DNA from: Zychaea mexicana
Taxonomy: Eukaryota; Mucoromycota; Mucoromycetes; Mucorales; Lichtheimiaceae
Reading direction: 5' to 3'
Assembly (NCBI RefSeq): GCF_025766255.1
Contig: NW_026516671.1
Location: forward strand, 124,001-188,000
Length of the DNA: 64,000 nucleotides
The notes below the pieces were generated by a model. That model was not told the origin of the DNA. It saw only the letters and a program-made list of their open reading frames with translations, and searched no databases. Positions 30,601-41,624 of this stretch are shown here, one piece after another; positions within the stretch are counted from its first letter, which is position 1; each line of letters starts with the position of its first letter. The position numbers and the translations under genes were made by a program.

Positions 30601-31379
30601 TGTAGGATATACAAAGATGTCTTCAAGTAATACTCACTCCCACACTCTCACGCAACACATCATTCAGATGTGCTGATTGTCAATCAGACCGCCGAAACCT
30701 TGCAAAACCTGACTGTGGAGTTCGCCACGTTGGGCGACTTGAAGCTAGTTGACCGACCTGTAGCACACAACCTGGCACCGCACTCGTTCCTGACAGTGAA
30801 AGCACCGATCAAGGTGTCGTCGACAGAAACGGGCGTGATCTTTGGCAACATTGTGTACGACTCCAACACGGCGAACGAAAACAGCTCGGTGGTTGTGCTG
30901 AATGATATCCACATTGACATTATGGACTACATCAACCCGGCCTACTGCACCGAGACGCAGTTCCGCAACATGTGGAGCGAGTTTGAGTGGGAAAACAAGG
31001 TCAATGTCAACACCAACATCTCGGACTTGCGCGTATACCTCAAACACATTATGGATTCCACCAACATGAGCTGTTTGACGCCGGAGAAGCAGCTCGAGGG
31101 CGATTGTGGATTCCTCTCCGCAAACATGTATGCTCGAAGTATCTTTGGCGAAGATGCCTTGGCCAATTTGTCTATTGAAAAGCCTGGTGAAGGACCCATT
31201 GCTGGTCATATCCGTATCCGTAGCAAGACACAGGGCATTGCATTGAGTCTAGGTGCGGTATTGGGTGGTGTTGATAGTGTGTGTCTGCGAGAGATGTTCA
31301 TGCACTAACTAACCATACTATTATTGTTTATATTTGTTTAGGTGATAAAATTACTTTGGCACAGAAAGCAGCCGCTTAA
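27626..31379 (+). CDS. SEC26: Coatomer subunit beta (COPI)
   Basis: Beta-COP is a core subunit of the COPI coat that carries cargo from Golgi to ER and within the Golgi. Eleven exons give 955 residues, the expected length: 27626-27927, 28017-28143, 28223-28339, 28440-28616, 28706-28817, 28907-29734, 29840-30159, 30243-30353, 30429-30579, 30668-31252, 31342-31379. The N-terminal adaptin-like solenoid of HEAT-type helices covers about residues 1-540 (e.g. [37 protein letters not shown]). After an acidic, charged linker and a basic helix comes the C-terminal appendage domain, with the typical [21 protein letters not shown] region. The last exon codes only for [11 protein letters not shown] and the stop. 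All intron phases agree. Confidence 0.95.
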
Positions 31380-31753
31380 ATAATAAAAATACATTTCCCT
31401 TTGTTGTTTGTCTATTCTACTATTACTATTATCAATAACAACTCGCATTATGCTGTTCTTGGTTAACCTTTTGAGTTGACTTCTAGTGGCGTCTTTTTTG
31501 ATGTGCATGTTGCTATGGCTCAGTTGGCATGGTAAGCGCGTCAGAAGAGGTCTATCATCGCATTACTGTCACACTCCACCCTGTAAACTACACACCAGAA
31601 CAACAGATGCCCCTTCTTTCTTTCGTTTTCTTTTGGGAAACAAAAAACAACCTTGTCGCTCTACAACAAGTACAGCCCGTTTTTTATCTTTTTATTTCAA
31701 ATGATATTTTTAATGGATGCGTTTTTTTGTCATGGGGTTGATAAAGAAAACGT
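31380..31753. other. Tail-to-tail gap between SEC26 and ATP16
   Basis: No coding signal was seen. A tRNA-like string near 31502-31527 was examined and rejected because no matching B box or acceptor pairing follows. Confidence 0.6.
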
Positions 31754-32699
31754 TTATTTCGACAAAGCGTTCTCGATGGCTTCGTAGACTTCGACCTCAA
31801 CCTTGGCAGCGGCCTTCTCGGCATCAGAGCCGGCGCCGTTGGCAACCTTCTGTGCCTCAGCGAGGGCAGACTTGACGTTCTATATGATGCAAACACACAC
31901 ACACATACACAATCAAGTAGGTCAGTACACACATTCTCTTTCTCTCTCTTGTCAGAAACATGAATTTACATACCTCAACGGAGAGCTCGTCCAAAGCAGC
32001 AGCCTCGACAGCGTTGATGTTCAAGGTCGAGTCAGGGTTGATGATAGCGAAACCACCCGAGACTACAAAAAATAATATTCAATAAATAATATATAATATC
32101 AGTACACTCCTTCCTAATTGTTTTTGTCATTGCGGCCCGAAATGTTATTATTGTCCTCGTTTTCTTTTTTCGCGTTTTTTTTTCTCTCCCTTGTCGTTCT
32201 AGAATAGCCACGACAGAAAAAAAAAAGAGTCGCGTCCATATACAAAGAAAACCAAACTTACCAAAGAACTTCTTGGTGACATCACCGGATTCAATGACCT
32301 CAACAACACCGGGGTTCAATTGTTCAATGGTAGGAACGTGGTTGGCAAGGATACCCATGTCACCAGAGGTAGCAGCCAAGTTGACTTGCTGGACATCGGT
32401 GGACTTGTAAAGAGCCTTGTGGGGCAAGACGAAGGTCAAGCGAAGCTTGTCAGCGGCAGGTGCCTCCGTAGCATAGCTTCTGGCTACATGATGGTCAATA
32501 TATTAACCATTAAAAAGGGGGGGTGACCGCATTTAGCTTTCTTTTTTTTTCGCTTCAAAAATGTATAACACGACGTTCTATCATTCTTGTTTGACCGTAT
32601 CTGTGGTACGTAGCATATATACTACTAAAAAAATAAACGAGAATGTTTACCCAGGGCAGGTCGAATGGCGGCGCGAACAGATCGGGCAAAGACGTTCAT
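31754..32699 (-). CDS. ATP16: ATP synthase F1 subunit delta, mitochondrial
   Basis: This is the central-stalk subunit of mitochondrial F1 (the homologue of bacterial epsilon), which helps couple rotation to catalysis. Four exons (32651-32699, 32262-32483, 31974-32062, 31754-31879) give 161 residues. The first 25 or so residues (MNVFARSVRAAIRPALARSY) are rich in Arg, Ala and Ser without acids, a good mitochondrial presequence, and the first intron separates most of it from the mature part. The mature beta-sandwich includes TFVLPHKALY, SGDMGILANHVPTIEQL and KFFVSGGFAIINPDSTL, all typical. The C-terminal helices (VEAAALDELSVENVKSALAE) follow. The acceptor at 32484 was chosen because it keeps the phase and restores ARSYATEAP. 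Confidence 0.95.
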
Positions 32700-33632
32700 G
32701 GTTGGAGGGACGAAAAACAAGTATTAGGGAAAACGGTTTTGAAATTTTTTATTAGCGGCAGGGGACCCGCTGGCGTAGTGTAAGCATCCAGCGCCGGGGG
32801 GGTGACATGAAAGGTCAGTCACACTTCTTCCGACGCGCGAGATATATGTACTCTATTCCACGCAAACTTCAACCCCCCACCAAGTACCGAAGGATGTGTT
32901 GTCTTTGTTGTTGTAGGAGGAAACAACAGATAGTAACATAAAGTATCGATTCATTGGACTCTTATTAGTACCAAACACATAGTGCTACGCTTATATTCTT
33001 CAATAAATGTTGTTCTCTCTACAATATTACGATTTTCGTGCAGTGTCCTTTGACGAGAAGGCCTCGTGTGGCTATGGACATCGACAACGGTGCTTTCGTT
33101 TAAGCTTGCATCATCCATTATCTTCTTTTTTGGCTATAAAATTCTCAATCTGATAAAAAGAAGTAGAAAATGCACCAGTTCTTGCGCCGCATACAATCAA
33201 CCACGTATAATAAAGCTTTGTGTATGACCGTTATTATGGTAACCATTACTATACGTTGCCCTCCCCACTAAGTTTCGCCTTGGACGCTTACTTGCTCGAG
33301 GAAATCCCTTTGTCCCTCTCAAAAAAAATCAAATGTATCTCTAGAGCTTTATTGACTACTTTTCTATGAGAGCATTGAGATTAAGTGAGACTTATACAGT
33401 TGTATTATGTTTTACGAGTATCGAAAACAGTTGCCATATTTGAAAAATCTTAAATTTGAAAGCCAACCTGTTGGGGGGGCGTGTGTGAGAGAGAGTGTGT
33501 GTGAATGATTAGAGAAAGAGGGGAGGGGGAGGATCACACACATATAATAGAAGCTACATACATATATGCCTTTTTCTTTTTGTTCTTCTCCAAAATATCT
33601 AACAGAGTTTTTTTTTTTTATTCAAATGAGCA
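32700..33632. other. Divergent promoter region of ATP16 and NGG1
   Basis: Head-to-head non-coding region of 0.9 kb. It contains a G-run at 33472-33479 and a TG/GA-rich tract before the NGG1 start. No gene was seen in either strand. Confidence 0.6.
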
Positions 33633-36242
33633 ATGGACTCCAATTTGTCGCGTCAATACAGCCCACCAGCATCCGTCTCCCCCACTATTACCGGCCATTA
33701 TTATCAACAGGCGCAAGCAGCATCCAGAAATTCAAATAATTCAAACAATTTGCCATCTTTACCAACAGCAAGCGATCTGTCAAGCATCAAAGCCGATCTG
33801 GAAAGAGTCTTGTCACATTCGGATAAACGTCAAAAGCATTTGGAAAAGGATCTCAATCACTTGCAAAAGAATGTCAACATTCGTGATTCAGGTATATATA
33901 CATATATTCTTTATTGTCAAAAAGTTGATTCCAACCCTATTTCTTGTAAGGCGACGGCAGAGCTGGAACCTCTGGAAAAAGCGTCAATATGATGATGCGG
34001 ATCAAACGAGAGTCAGGTATATACATATAATAGAGTTAGTGCATGGTCTGATGGATATATGTCTTTTTTTTTTTTGCATTAATCTGATAACTGTTTGAAT
34101 GTATCTTGTGGTGATACAGATGATCTATCTTCAAACTCATCACAACCGAAGCCGCTGGATAGACAAACGTAGGGATTCTCATCTTTTCATACACTACGTT
34201 CAAGAGAAGTTACAGGAAGCATAAATTATGTACTTAGCGATTGGGTCATTGATAGTGCACTCGAAACATTGAGACGACGGCGACGACGCGATGAAGTTGA
34301 TGACTCGGAGGAAGATCAACGTAAGCTTTTTAATATGAAAAAAAAAGAACGATCCAAAAGTTGGGAATGGAGTATCTACTCACACCTTAAATAATATGTG
34401 TACAGCCACGTCGACACGAAGTGAATCACCACTTGTCAAGATGAAAAAGCTAGATACTGGACCAACATCACACAGTGTGTCCCCACCTCCAGTATCCAAA
34501 AGTCCATCTTTTGGCAAACATCATAAACCATCCGAGGTGAGAGTGAGTGAAAGTATTTATAAAAGGATACGCGAGTTGTATTATCATTATCACTCACATG
34601 GCAAATACGGGTTCGGTATAGGGCCAAACGAAAAAGAAAAAGTCCAATAAAGCTGCTTCTCAAGGAAAACACCCCAAACCCAAATCTGCACATACAAAGA
34701 CCACCAATGATGTCGACTTTGTACGCGTGAAGCCAAAAGATCAAGTGTCTGTCTTGACGTTTTGGAGTGCCATGGAACCGTATTTCCGTCCATTGACAGA
34801 AGATGATCGCAAATTTCTATTAGAGAAGGTAAACACTCCCTTTGTTATAGTGTTTTCTTTCGTGTGTATGTGTGTCTGGGGAAAAGTGTATATGTATATA
34901 AGACCCAAAGATTTTAACTTCTGAGAGTAATTGTGTGTGTGTGTGTGTGTGTGTGGTTTAGGGTGATGATGTAAAGCCTTACTTGTTACCGCCGTTGGGT
35001 CGCCACTACATCGAAACATGGGCAGAAGAAGAAAACGCACCGGTACCACAACGCGGTCGATCAAATTCACCTGCTGCGACACGACGTGAAGGGTCGAGTG
35101 GTCCACACAATAAGGATCACGGCGAGTCGTCATCATCATCCTCATCTACGGCTGCTACTGCTATGAATGGCACTGGACCAACAGCAGCAGCAGCAGGTGC
35201 TGGTGGTGAAGCGGGAGCAACAGGAATAGATGCAAAGGAACCAGACCCTATTCCTGAACGTGCACGCTACTTGAAACCGGGTGAACCATTGACGGACGAC
35301 TATTTATTGACCGAGGATTTGAGCTGTGGCAGTCTAGCAGAGCGTCTACTGAGCAGTTTGGTGATTGAAGATATGGTTGACATTACGGAACTCAAGGATC
35401 TGATCACATTGGAGGATGCTGCAACGACCGATGGTGGTGATAGTGACGATGTAGACGATATGGACGTTGATTCTGTGTCTTCAAGTGAAGGTGGACGAAC
35501 CGTTGTCGAGTTATCCAATGATCCGTCTGAAGATATTGTCGACTTTGAAGAACGACTCAAGCGTGAATTGCGATATGCTGGTCTCTTTAGTGATGCGGAT
35601 GTATGTGGCAACATTTTTTTTTGCGCTTTATAAACGTCAATGTGTGTACATATTGCTTTAACTGGTTTTTTTACGCCGGGTTTAGATTGCATGGAATGCA
35701 CGAGAGGATGATGATATCTGTGCAGAACTGCGTCGACTCGGTCGCGAACTCAAGGATCAAGTGAGTGTCAATGATTTCCGTAAGAAGCGGTTGTTGGAAG
35801 TCGTAGATAGACAGCTCCAATACGAGCAATATCGCAATGTACTGGATACATACGATGCCCAAGTTGAACAATGCTACATGAAGCGATTCGTAAGTAATCA
35901 GATCTTTCTTGGTGAACTCAATATATGCATATAACTCATTGTCGTTTGCCTCTTTTCTTTCTTTTCTTCCTCCAGAGAATCCAAAAGTCGAAAAAGCGGA
36001 AAGCAACAGCACCCAAGGCCATGTTGTCCGAAAATGCGGTCAATGCTATGGACAAGCGGCGTACCTGGATAAACGGTCTAGGACCCATATTTAAGGACAA
36101 GAATATTGTCATGCCATCCAAATCGATATACAGAGATGACTTTGACGACGATGAAAACCCTGAGATGGATGACAACAGTGATTACCACGTTACCACAAGC
36201 AGCAGCAACAATAATAACACCCCCGCAACGAATACAACATGA
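33633..36242 (+). CDS. NGG1: SAGA/ADA histone acetyltransferase adaptor Ngg1 (Ada3)
   Basis: Ada3/Ngg1 links Gcn5 and Ada2 within the SAGA and ADA co-activator complexes in the nucleus. Nine exons join in phase to 634 residues: 33633-33891, 33951-34016, 34120-34168, 34238-34320, 34406-34536, 34622-34828, 34962-35600, 35686-35889, 35976-36242. The N terminus has a coiled-coil-like segment (LERVLSHSDKRQKHLEKDL). The central part carries the conserved FWSAMEPYFRPLTEDDRKFL and YLLPPLGRHYIETWAEE blocks. An Ala/Ser-rich linker follows. The C-terminal Ada3 domain includes the diagnostic REDDDICAELRRLGRELKDQ and a run of helices up to RRTWINGLGPIF. The serine- and acid-rich middle is unlikely to be folded. 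Exons 2-4 are small and were placed by phase, so they are the least certain part. Confidence 0.88.
34932..34954. repeat. (TG)n microsatellite in NGG1 intron 6
   Basis: About eleven TG repeats lie immediately before the acceptor of intron 6, where a polypyrimidine tract would be expected. The acceptor itself (ggtttag) is normal. Confidence 0.9.
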
Positions 36243-36595
36243 TACACATTATCGCCAAACGCCCTCTTCCGCTCTCCCTCCATCCCTCTCTCACATCCGA
36301 AAATCATTCATTTGTACATAGTATCTCTCTCTCTTTCTCTCTTTGCCTTTTTATCCGTACTCAACTTATTTTTCTTTTCGTAAATACATATTATATATCA
36401 TTTCGCAGTTAAAAAAATTACTCCATGCATTTCCATCTCTATCCACCCGCTTACTAATTAAAAGAGAGAGTGGCTTTTATGTTAAAATTCCTGCAAGTTC
36501 TTTACCGTTCGCTCCGCCTTTTTTTTTTAAAGTTCTACCTTCTTTCTCTCTCTCTCTCTCCCACCCCTACCAACAACAAAGATATCTACCCAATA
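36243..36595. other. Short intergenic region, CT-rich leader of the TPR gene
   Basis: This separates two genes on the same strand. CT runs at about 36323-36338 and 36540-36562 precede the start codon. An upstream in-frame extension from 36470 is low-complexity leader sequence and was not included in the gene. Confidence 0.6.
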
Positions 36596-39085
36596 ATGTC
36601 GGCTGCTCATCGTTCTGCCGAAACCGCCCTTGTTCTAAATCAAAAGTTGGACGAATCCGTTGCAGCACAACTCTCGACCACCATTACCGAATGTGTACAA
36701 GCCCTTCTCGATGGTCAATATACCAAGGTTTTACGCGAACATAGTCCAATTTTTGACAGCAACAGTAACAACAGTGAGGCACAACAAGAATTACTCGCCA
36801 CTGGTAACATTGAAGCATACATTGACCAACAACTCCAACGCCTCAACGACGACGACAATGACACCCAATTCATTATTTTGGCTACCGGTATTGCGTGTTT
36901 GAACGCGTTTGTACAAACCAACTGGACCGGCCCTCTCTTGGACTGGTCTGTCAGCGAACTGCTCACTGGCCAAAAAAAGGATGCACAACTCGAACAAAAG
37001 ATCCATGACCACTGTCTCGAAAGCTTGTCCGCCGATAGTGAACAAGTGTATCATTTGACGCAACGACTTGGTTTGCTTGCGGCAGCACGACGTATTCTTT
37101 TGCATTTGCGCGACAAGAACAACAAAAACTCGGCTCCGCTTACTACTACAGCATCATTTTGGGCCATGCGCGCCGTGTTTATCCAACAACAGCTTTTGGA
37201 TGAATTTACAGCCTCGTTGCAAAATCTATTGCTTGAACTTGCACAAGAATGCCACTTTGAAGAAAATGACGACTTGTGCATACGACTTGAGTTGGAATTG
37301 GGGTTGATCTACAGCTACTACGGCCAGGACAAGGAAGCGTTTGAAAATATAAAAAAGGCACAAGAAACATCTGGGTTCCAGTGGTCGTTATCGGGTGCTC
37401 TTGGTCGCCGCACCAAACATCAAACCTTTGATGTGAGCCAATTGGTGCTTTTGGCAGAAAGCAAGGAACAAGACAGTAAGGAGAACAAAGAAGGAAAAGA
37501 AGAAAAGTTACGACCCGAGACTGTTGAATTACAAGACGACACCTTGCTGGATCAAGTCGCATTTGCAAAGACGGACAAGAACGACCAAGAAGCAGACAAG
37601 CGTCATGGCAACTTGCGCGTGATTGACCAGTGTCTTTTGCTGGCGTTCTGCCTGAATGTGAAAAACACAAACCCAGATCACGGTTTGACGGCAACGGAAA
37701 TGACGCCGTATGTCACTCGTGTGCTCGAGAATGCCAACAACTGGATGGTCCACACGATGGGTTTGTTGCACAAGACCCGGTTGGAGGCACACAAGTCGCG
37801 TACGGTCGAGCGCTCTGCACTGCAGTTGCAAGCATTGGTGGATCAGATCAAGGTGGAAGACTCGGGCGTGGACGAACGTATGGCCTATTTCTACGACTTG
37901 CTGCTGCCTAGCAAATGGGAGATGGAACGTGAACTGGCCAAGCGATTCGTGTCTCTCGGTGTCTTGCGATCCGCATTGGATATCTTTGAACGTCTGGAGA
38001 TGTGGGAAGAAGTTGTCTCGTGCTACCAGATGCTGGAGCAGCCGACCAAGGCCAAGGAAGTGTTGTCGCGCCTGATGGACGAGAGCCCCAATTCGCCCAA
38101 ACTGTGGTGTATTCTCGGCGACGTGGAGCAAAACCCAGACCATTGGCGCAAGGCATGGGAGGTCTCTGGCCATCGCTTCGCGCGTGCGATGCGGAGTCTT
38201 GGAGCACACCTGTATCGTCAGCAAGACTTTGACGGTTGCATTGACTGCTACCAGAAAGCACTGGCGATCAACCCCTTGTTTGAGGGATCCTGGTATGTCC
38301 TCGGCTGTGCAGGCATGCAAGCCGAGCAATGGGAGGTGTCGATGCGAGCGTTCCAACGCGTGGTGGCGCTGGACAACGAGCAAGCCGAGGCATGGAACAA
38401 CCTGTCGAGCATCTACGTGCAGATGGACCGCAAGCCGGATGCGTTCTTGGCACTCAAACAAGCAACGAAGCTCAAGTTTGACAACTGGCGGATGTGGCAG
38501 AATCTCCTCATTGTTGCAGCTGATGTGGGTCAATTTGCGGATGCGATCTGGGCCATGCAGCGCATTGTGGAACTCCGCTGGGACAAGGCCAGAGACGACT
38601 GTGTGGACAGCCAAGTGTTGCAGATGCTGGTCGATAATGTCATTCTCAACTGGAAGGATGCCTTTGACCGGGACGGCGTGCGTCTGCAACGACAGGTTCA
38701 GCGGCTGCTGGAGGAAGTCATTTTGAGTCGTATCACCAACTCGCCCGAGATCTGGCGGATTTGTGCCAAGTTTTATCTTTTCCAGAAGCGGTACTCGGAT
38801 GCGCTGGAAGCCAGCGTCAAGGGTTACCGGGCCGTCATGCATGATGCACGGATAGAAACGGACCAGGAGGTGTTTGAGCGCGTGGCTTCAGTCGCCATGG
38901 AGACGGTGGACATGTATGAAAGCATTGGCGATCAAGAGCAAGACAACGCGCCGGTGTGTGCCGACTGGAAGTACCAGGCACGTCTGATTCTCAAGGGATT
39001 GATGGGCAGAACTCGCGAGGCGTTTGAAGACACAGAAGCATACGAGCGATTAAAGGATCGTCTTGATGATTTCAAGCGGGCTTGA
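36596..39085 (+). CDS. EMW1: TPR protein of the TTC27/Emw1 family
   Basis: This family is essential in yeast, where Emw1 is needed for cell-wall integrity and glycosylation-related traffic; its exact activity is not settled. One exon gives 829 residues from the ATG at 36596. The N-terminal half is helical without clear repeats. Residues about 480-760 hold tandem TPR units: FARAMRSLGAHLYRQQDFDG, IDCYQKALAINPLFEGSWY, AFQRVVALDNEQAEAWNNLS, and a unit around ALKQATKLKFDNWRMWQNLL. The block 'W..SGHR.ARA.RSLG' followed by the TPRs and a conserved DVGQFADAIWAMQRIVEL is what identifies TTC27. The 3' half is much more GC-rich at third positions than the 5' end, producing long mirror frames on the other strand. 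Confidence 0.85.
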   Translation: MSAAHRSAETALVLNQKLDESVAAQLSTTITECVQALLDGQYTKVLREHSPIFDSNSNNSEAQQELLATGNIEAYIDQQLQRLNDDDNDTQFIILATGIACLNAFVQTNWTGPLLDWSVSELLTGQKKDAQLEQKIHDHCLESLSADSEQVYHLTQRLGLLAAARRILLHLRDKNNKNSAPLTTTASFWAMRAVFIQQQLLDEFTASLQNLLLELAQECHFEENDDLCIRLELELGLIYSYYGQDKEAFENIKKAQETSGFQWSLSGALGRRTKHQTFDVSQLVLLAESKEQDSKENKEGKEEKLRPETVELQDDTLLDQVAFAKTDKNDQEADKRHGNLRVIDQCLLLAFCLNVKNTNPDHGLTATEMTPYVTRVLENANNWMVHTMGLLHKTRLEAHKSRTVERSALQLQALVDQIKVEDSGVDERMAYFYDLLLPSKWEMERELAKRFVSLGVLRSALDIFERLEMWEEVVSCYQMLEQPTKAKEVLSRLMDESPNSPKLWCILGDVEQNPDHWRKAWEVSGHRFARAMRSLGAHLYRQQDFDGCIDCYQKALAINPLFEGSWYVLGCAGMQAEQWEVSMRAFQRVVALDNEQAEAWNNLSSIYVQMDRKPDAFLALKQATKLKFDNWRMWQNLLIVAADVGQFADAIWAMQRIVELRWDKARDDCVDSQVLQMLVDNVILNWKDAFDRDGVRLQRQVQRLLEEVILSRITNSPEIWRICAKFYLFQKRYSDALEASVKGYRAVMHDARIETDQEVFERVASVAMETVDMYESIGDQEQDNAPVCADWKYQARLILKGLMGRTREAFEDTEAYERLKDRLDDFKRA

Positions 39086-39654
39086 AAAGAAAAGAGCGAC
39101 GATTGCTTATATACACGCATACTCACATAGCACAACACAACGCAACACAAACACAACACAACAAACATTTCATTCTTTCCCAAAAAGTTTCTTTTTTTTT
39201 TCTGTAAATAATAATGATGTTAATAACAATGATATGTAATGCTATACGATATGCGATGCGCGTTTTTCATGCTGCTGTTGTTGTATATCAAAAATTTTAA
39301 GAGGAAAAAGAATGTGAGTCGGGAGGGGTTGGGGGGGTGGTGGGTATGCAGACGGATAATAATAGAATATAAAATGCTAATAACAATAAGAGGAGAAGAG
39401 GGGCGCGAGGGGGGCGGGGGATGTCGGGGAGAACGGTGGGTATACTATGATGTGTGGTGCTGTTTAATAATGATGTGGCAATATGATGGGATATGTATGT
39501 GACGATGATAATAATAATAATAATAATAATAAGATGAGTGTGAAAAAGAAAAGAAGGGGTTAGAGAGAGTGTGTATGTTAATGGGGTCGTCGGTGTACAA
39601 GTAGTTATGGAGTAGGTGGGGCTATGTTAAAGTAAGAAAAGGACGACCCACACT
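39086..39654. other. Convergent intergenic region with ATA repeat
   Basis: This is a G-rich, low-complexity stretch between two convergent genes, with a (ATA)n microsatellite at about 39508-39532. No gene was seen. Confidence 0.6.
39508..39532. repeat. (ATA)n microsatellite
   Basis: Eight tandem ATA/ATA-phase triplets lie in the 3' region shared by the TTC27-type gene and the Ala/Ser-rich gene. Confidence 0.85.
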
Positions 39655-40017
39655 TCATACTGCTTCGGTTGCTGCTGGTGTCGTGGCATTTTTCTTTGAC
39701 TTTTGGAACGACATTGCCTTTTTCAATTTCTTGGTCAGATTCTTGCGTTTCATCGATAGCCGTGATGCTTCACGACGCAGGCTCTTGATTGATGGCTCCT
39801 TCTTTTGCTGCTCCTGTTGCTGGATAGATGTGGGCGTGGGTGGCATGGACGGGGTGCCACCGGATGAGTCATCGTTGACTGGCGTGGTGGCCAGCAGTTC
39901 ATCTTCATCTTCTTTGGTGCTGGTAGTAGCCTTATGATGCTCCTCCTGCGGTTGCTGATGCTGCTGCGATTGCTTGTCGTCGTCATCGTAGTAAAGATGG
40001 TAATGAGTGGTGCGACG

Positions 40018-40051
<34 letters not shown>

Positions 40052-41469
40052 TCCTGTGGTGCAGCAGTGTCAGATGCAGCAACGCCGCTGTCGCCTCCGC
40101 TGTTAGCACCACTCGTAGCAGCATTAGCCGTTGTAGGAATGGCGGTGTCGGGTGATGTTGAGGCTGCAGCACCAGTATTATCTTGTGCTTTATCGCTAAC
40201 AACAACATCATCAGCAGCAGCAGAAGCAGCATCTGCTTGACGATAGACAACGACAGATCCGCCATCAGTCCCGCCGATAGCACTATCATCGTCATCGTAG
40301 AGTTGTTTCTTTTTTGATTTCGTTACATTATCTTTGGGTGGCACAACAGGCGGCGGACGCGGAGGAGGTGTGGGCACCTGGTTGCTGCTGTTGTTGTTGC
40401 TACGCTTAAGGACCTGCGCTGTCAATTTTCGTGTTTCGGATGCAATACTTGCTGCAATCGACGACATGGTGCCTGAACGTTTCACACTTGATGTGCTGCT
40501 ACTACTGTTTGTCGGTTGAGGAACAGGTCCTTCTACTACTTCTGGTGCTTCTGTTGCTGCTGTTGCCGCTGCTGCTGCAGTGGTAGTGGTAGTGGTGGTA
40601 GTGGTGGTTTGTTTCTTGCTGCTGGGTGATATTGACGGTGCTAAACAAACAAAATTGGGCGTTTATCAATAAGGTTTCGCCGGAGGAGAGATAGAGAATG
40701 TAGAGTAGATATTCTTACCAGAGACAGACGAAGAACGTGACACGCTTGTAGATGATGATGGAAGATGTTCTGGAACAGTCAGCAGTGTTGTTGCAACGGC
40801 TAGATCTGCTTCTTGCGGTTGCTGCTGAGGCTCATTGAGCTGTTGTGGTCCATCCTGATCAACAGGCGTTTCAACACATGTACGTTCCCACACTTGTTGC
40901 AGATAAAGAACGCTGGAGATTCGGAGCATAGTAGGTGTTACTTGTGGTGGTGTGGTGGAAGGGACTATGGGCGTGTATGTGGTGGAAGGGAAGAAAGAAT
41001 AAAAAAGAACCTTAATGGCCCCAATTCGAAATGCTGATTTTATAGACGACGCACCTGAAAAGACCCGGCTGTGGCAATCATGTTTACAAATGCCGCTGCT
41101 TTGTATACATGCCACTACATACAGCCAATAATGTGCTAAAGGGGCGGAACTGTTCGGGGGAGTATGGTTAATTAGGGGGTTGTCGAAAAAGACACATTGC
41201 TATGTAGCTGCTACATGCTGCTAATAGACTTGGGAACCCACTAATAAGCAGCACTACTTGGTCCTGTAGTGTATGTATATATTATTACGTTAGCTCAGCA
41301 CTTTTACTCTCATGTATGTAAACAATGATGTATACACGATCGTATCATTCTGTTTATATTTGTTTTCTTCGTATCATCTTCTTTCCTTTCGCAAGGCACG
41401 GCATACAGCGCACACAAGCAATGACACAGGAGTGATTGGTTCCCGACCTCCAGCACACACCTGATACAT
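39655..41469 (-). CDS. Unrecognised Ala/Ser/Pro-rich protein with basic C-terminal helix
   Basis: I do not recognise this family. The best model has four exons (41407-41469, 41055-41220, 40719-40964, 39655-40640) and 486 residues, all in phase. The two 5' exons are the least certain. The N-terminal 130 residues look folded and contain several Cys and His (ACIQSSGICKHDCHSRVFS), then VPSTTPPQVTPTMLRISSVL. The rest is mostly low-complexity: Ser/Thr runs, a PPPRPPPVVPP segment that could bind SH3 domains, and Ala and Thr runs. The last 45 residues form a strongly basic helix (SLRREASRLSMKRKNLTKKL). The folded front, proline motif and basic tail would suit an adaptor or membrane-associated scaffold, but that is a guess. 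A GCT repeat near 40020-40050 codes poly-Ala. Confidence 0.6.
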
Positions 41470-41624
41470 AGTCCTCAATACTTCATCACTCTAGTCTGCT
41501 GCTACAAACATCATTGTTTGTTGTTAAGCAAAAAGAGGACATGGTCATGTGTTTATTCAGTATTATAAATATTGCAAACAGATCATACAGTGCGGGTTCC
41601 ACTGCAGGTAGTGGTTTATTCTTT

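Noticed and set aside
31502..31590. A tRNA-like string with an A-box-like sequence (tggctcagttggcatgg)
   Set aside because: No matching B box, T arm or acceptor-stem pairing follows.
37529..38842. A 437-codon minus-strand frame opposite the TTC27-type gene
   Set aside because: The plus strand codes clear TPR units over the same bases; the mirror frame has no domain and follows from high third-position GC.
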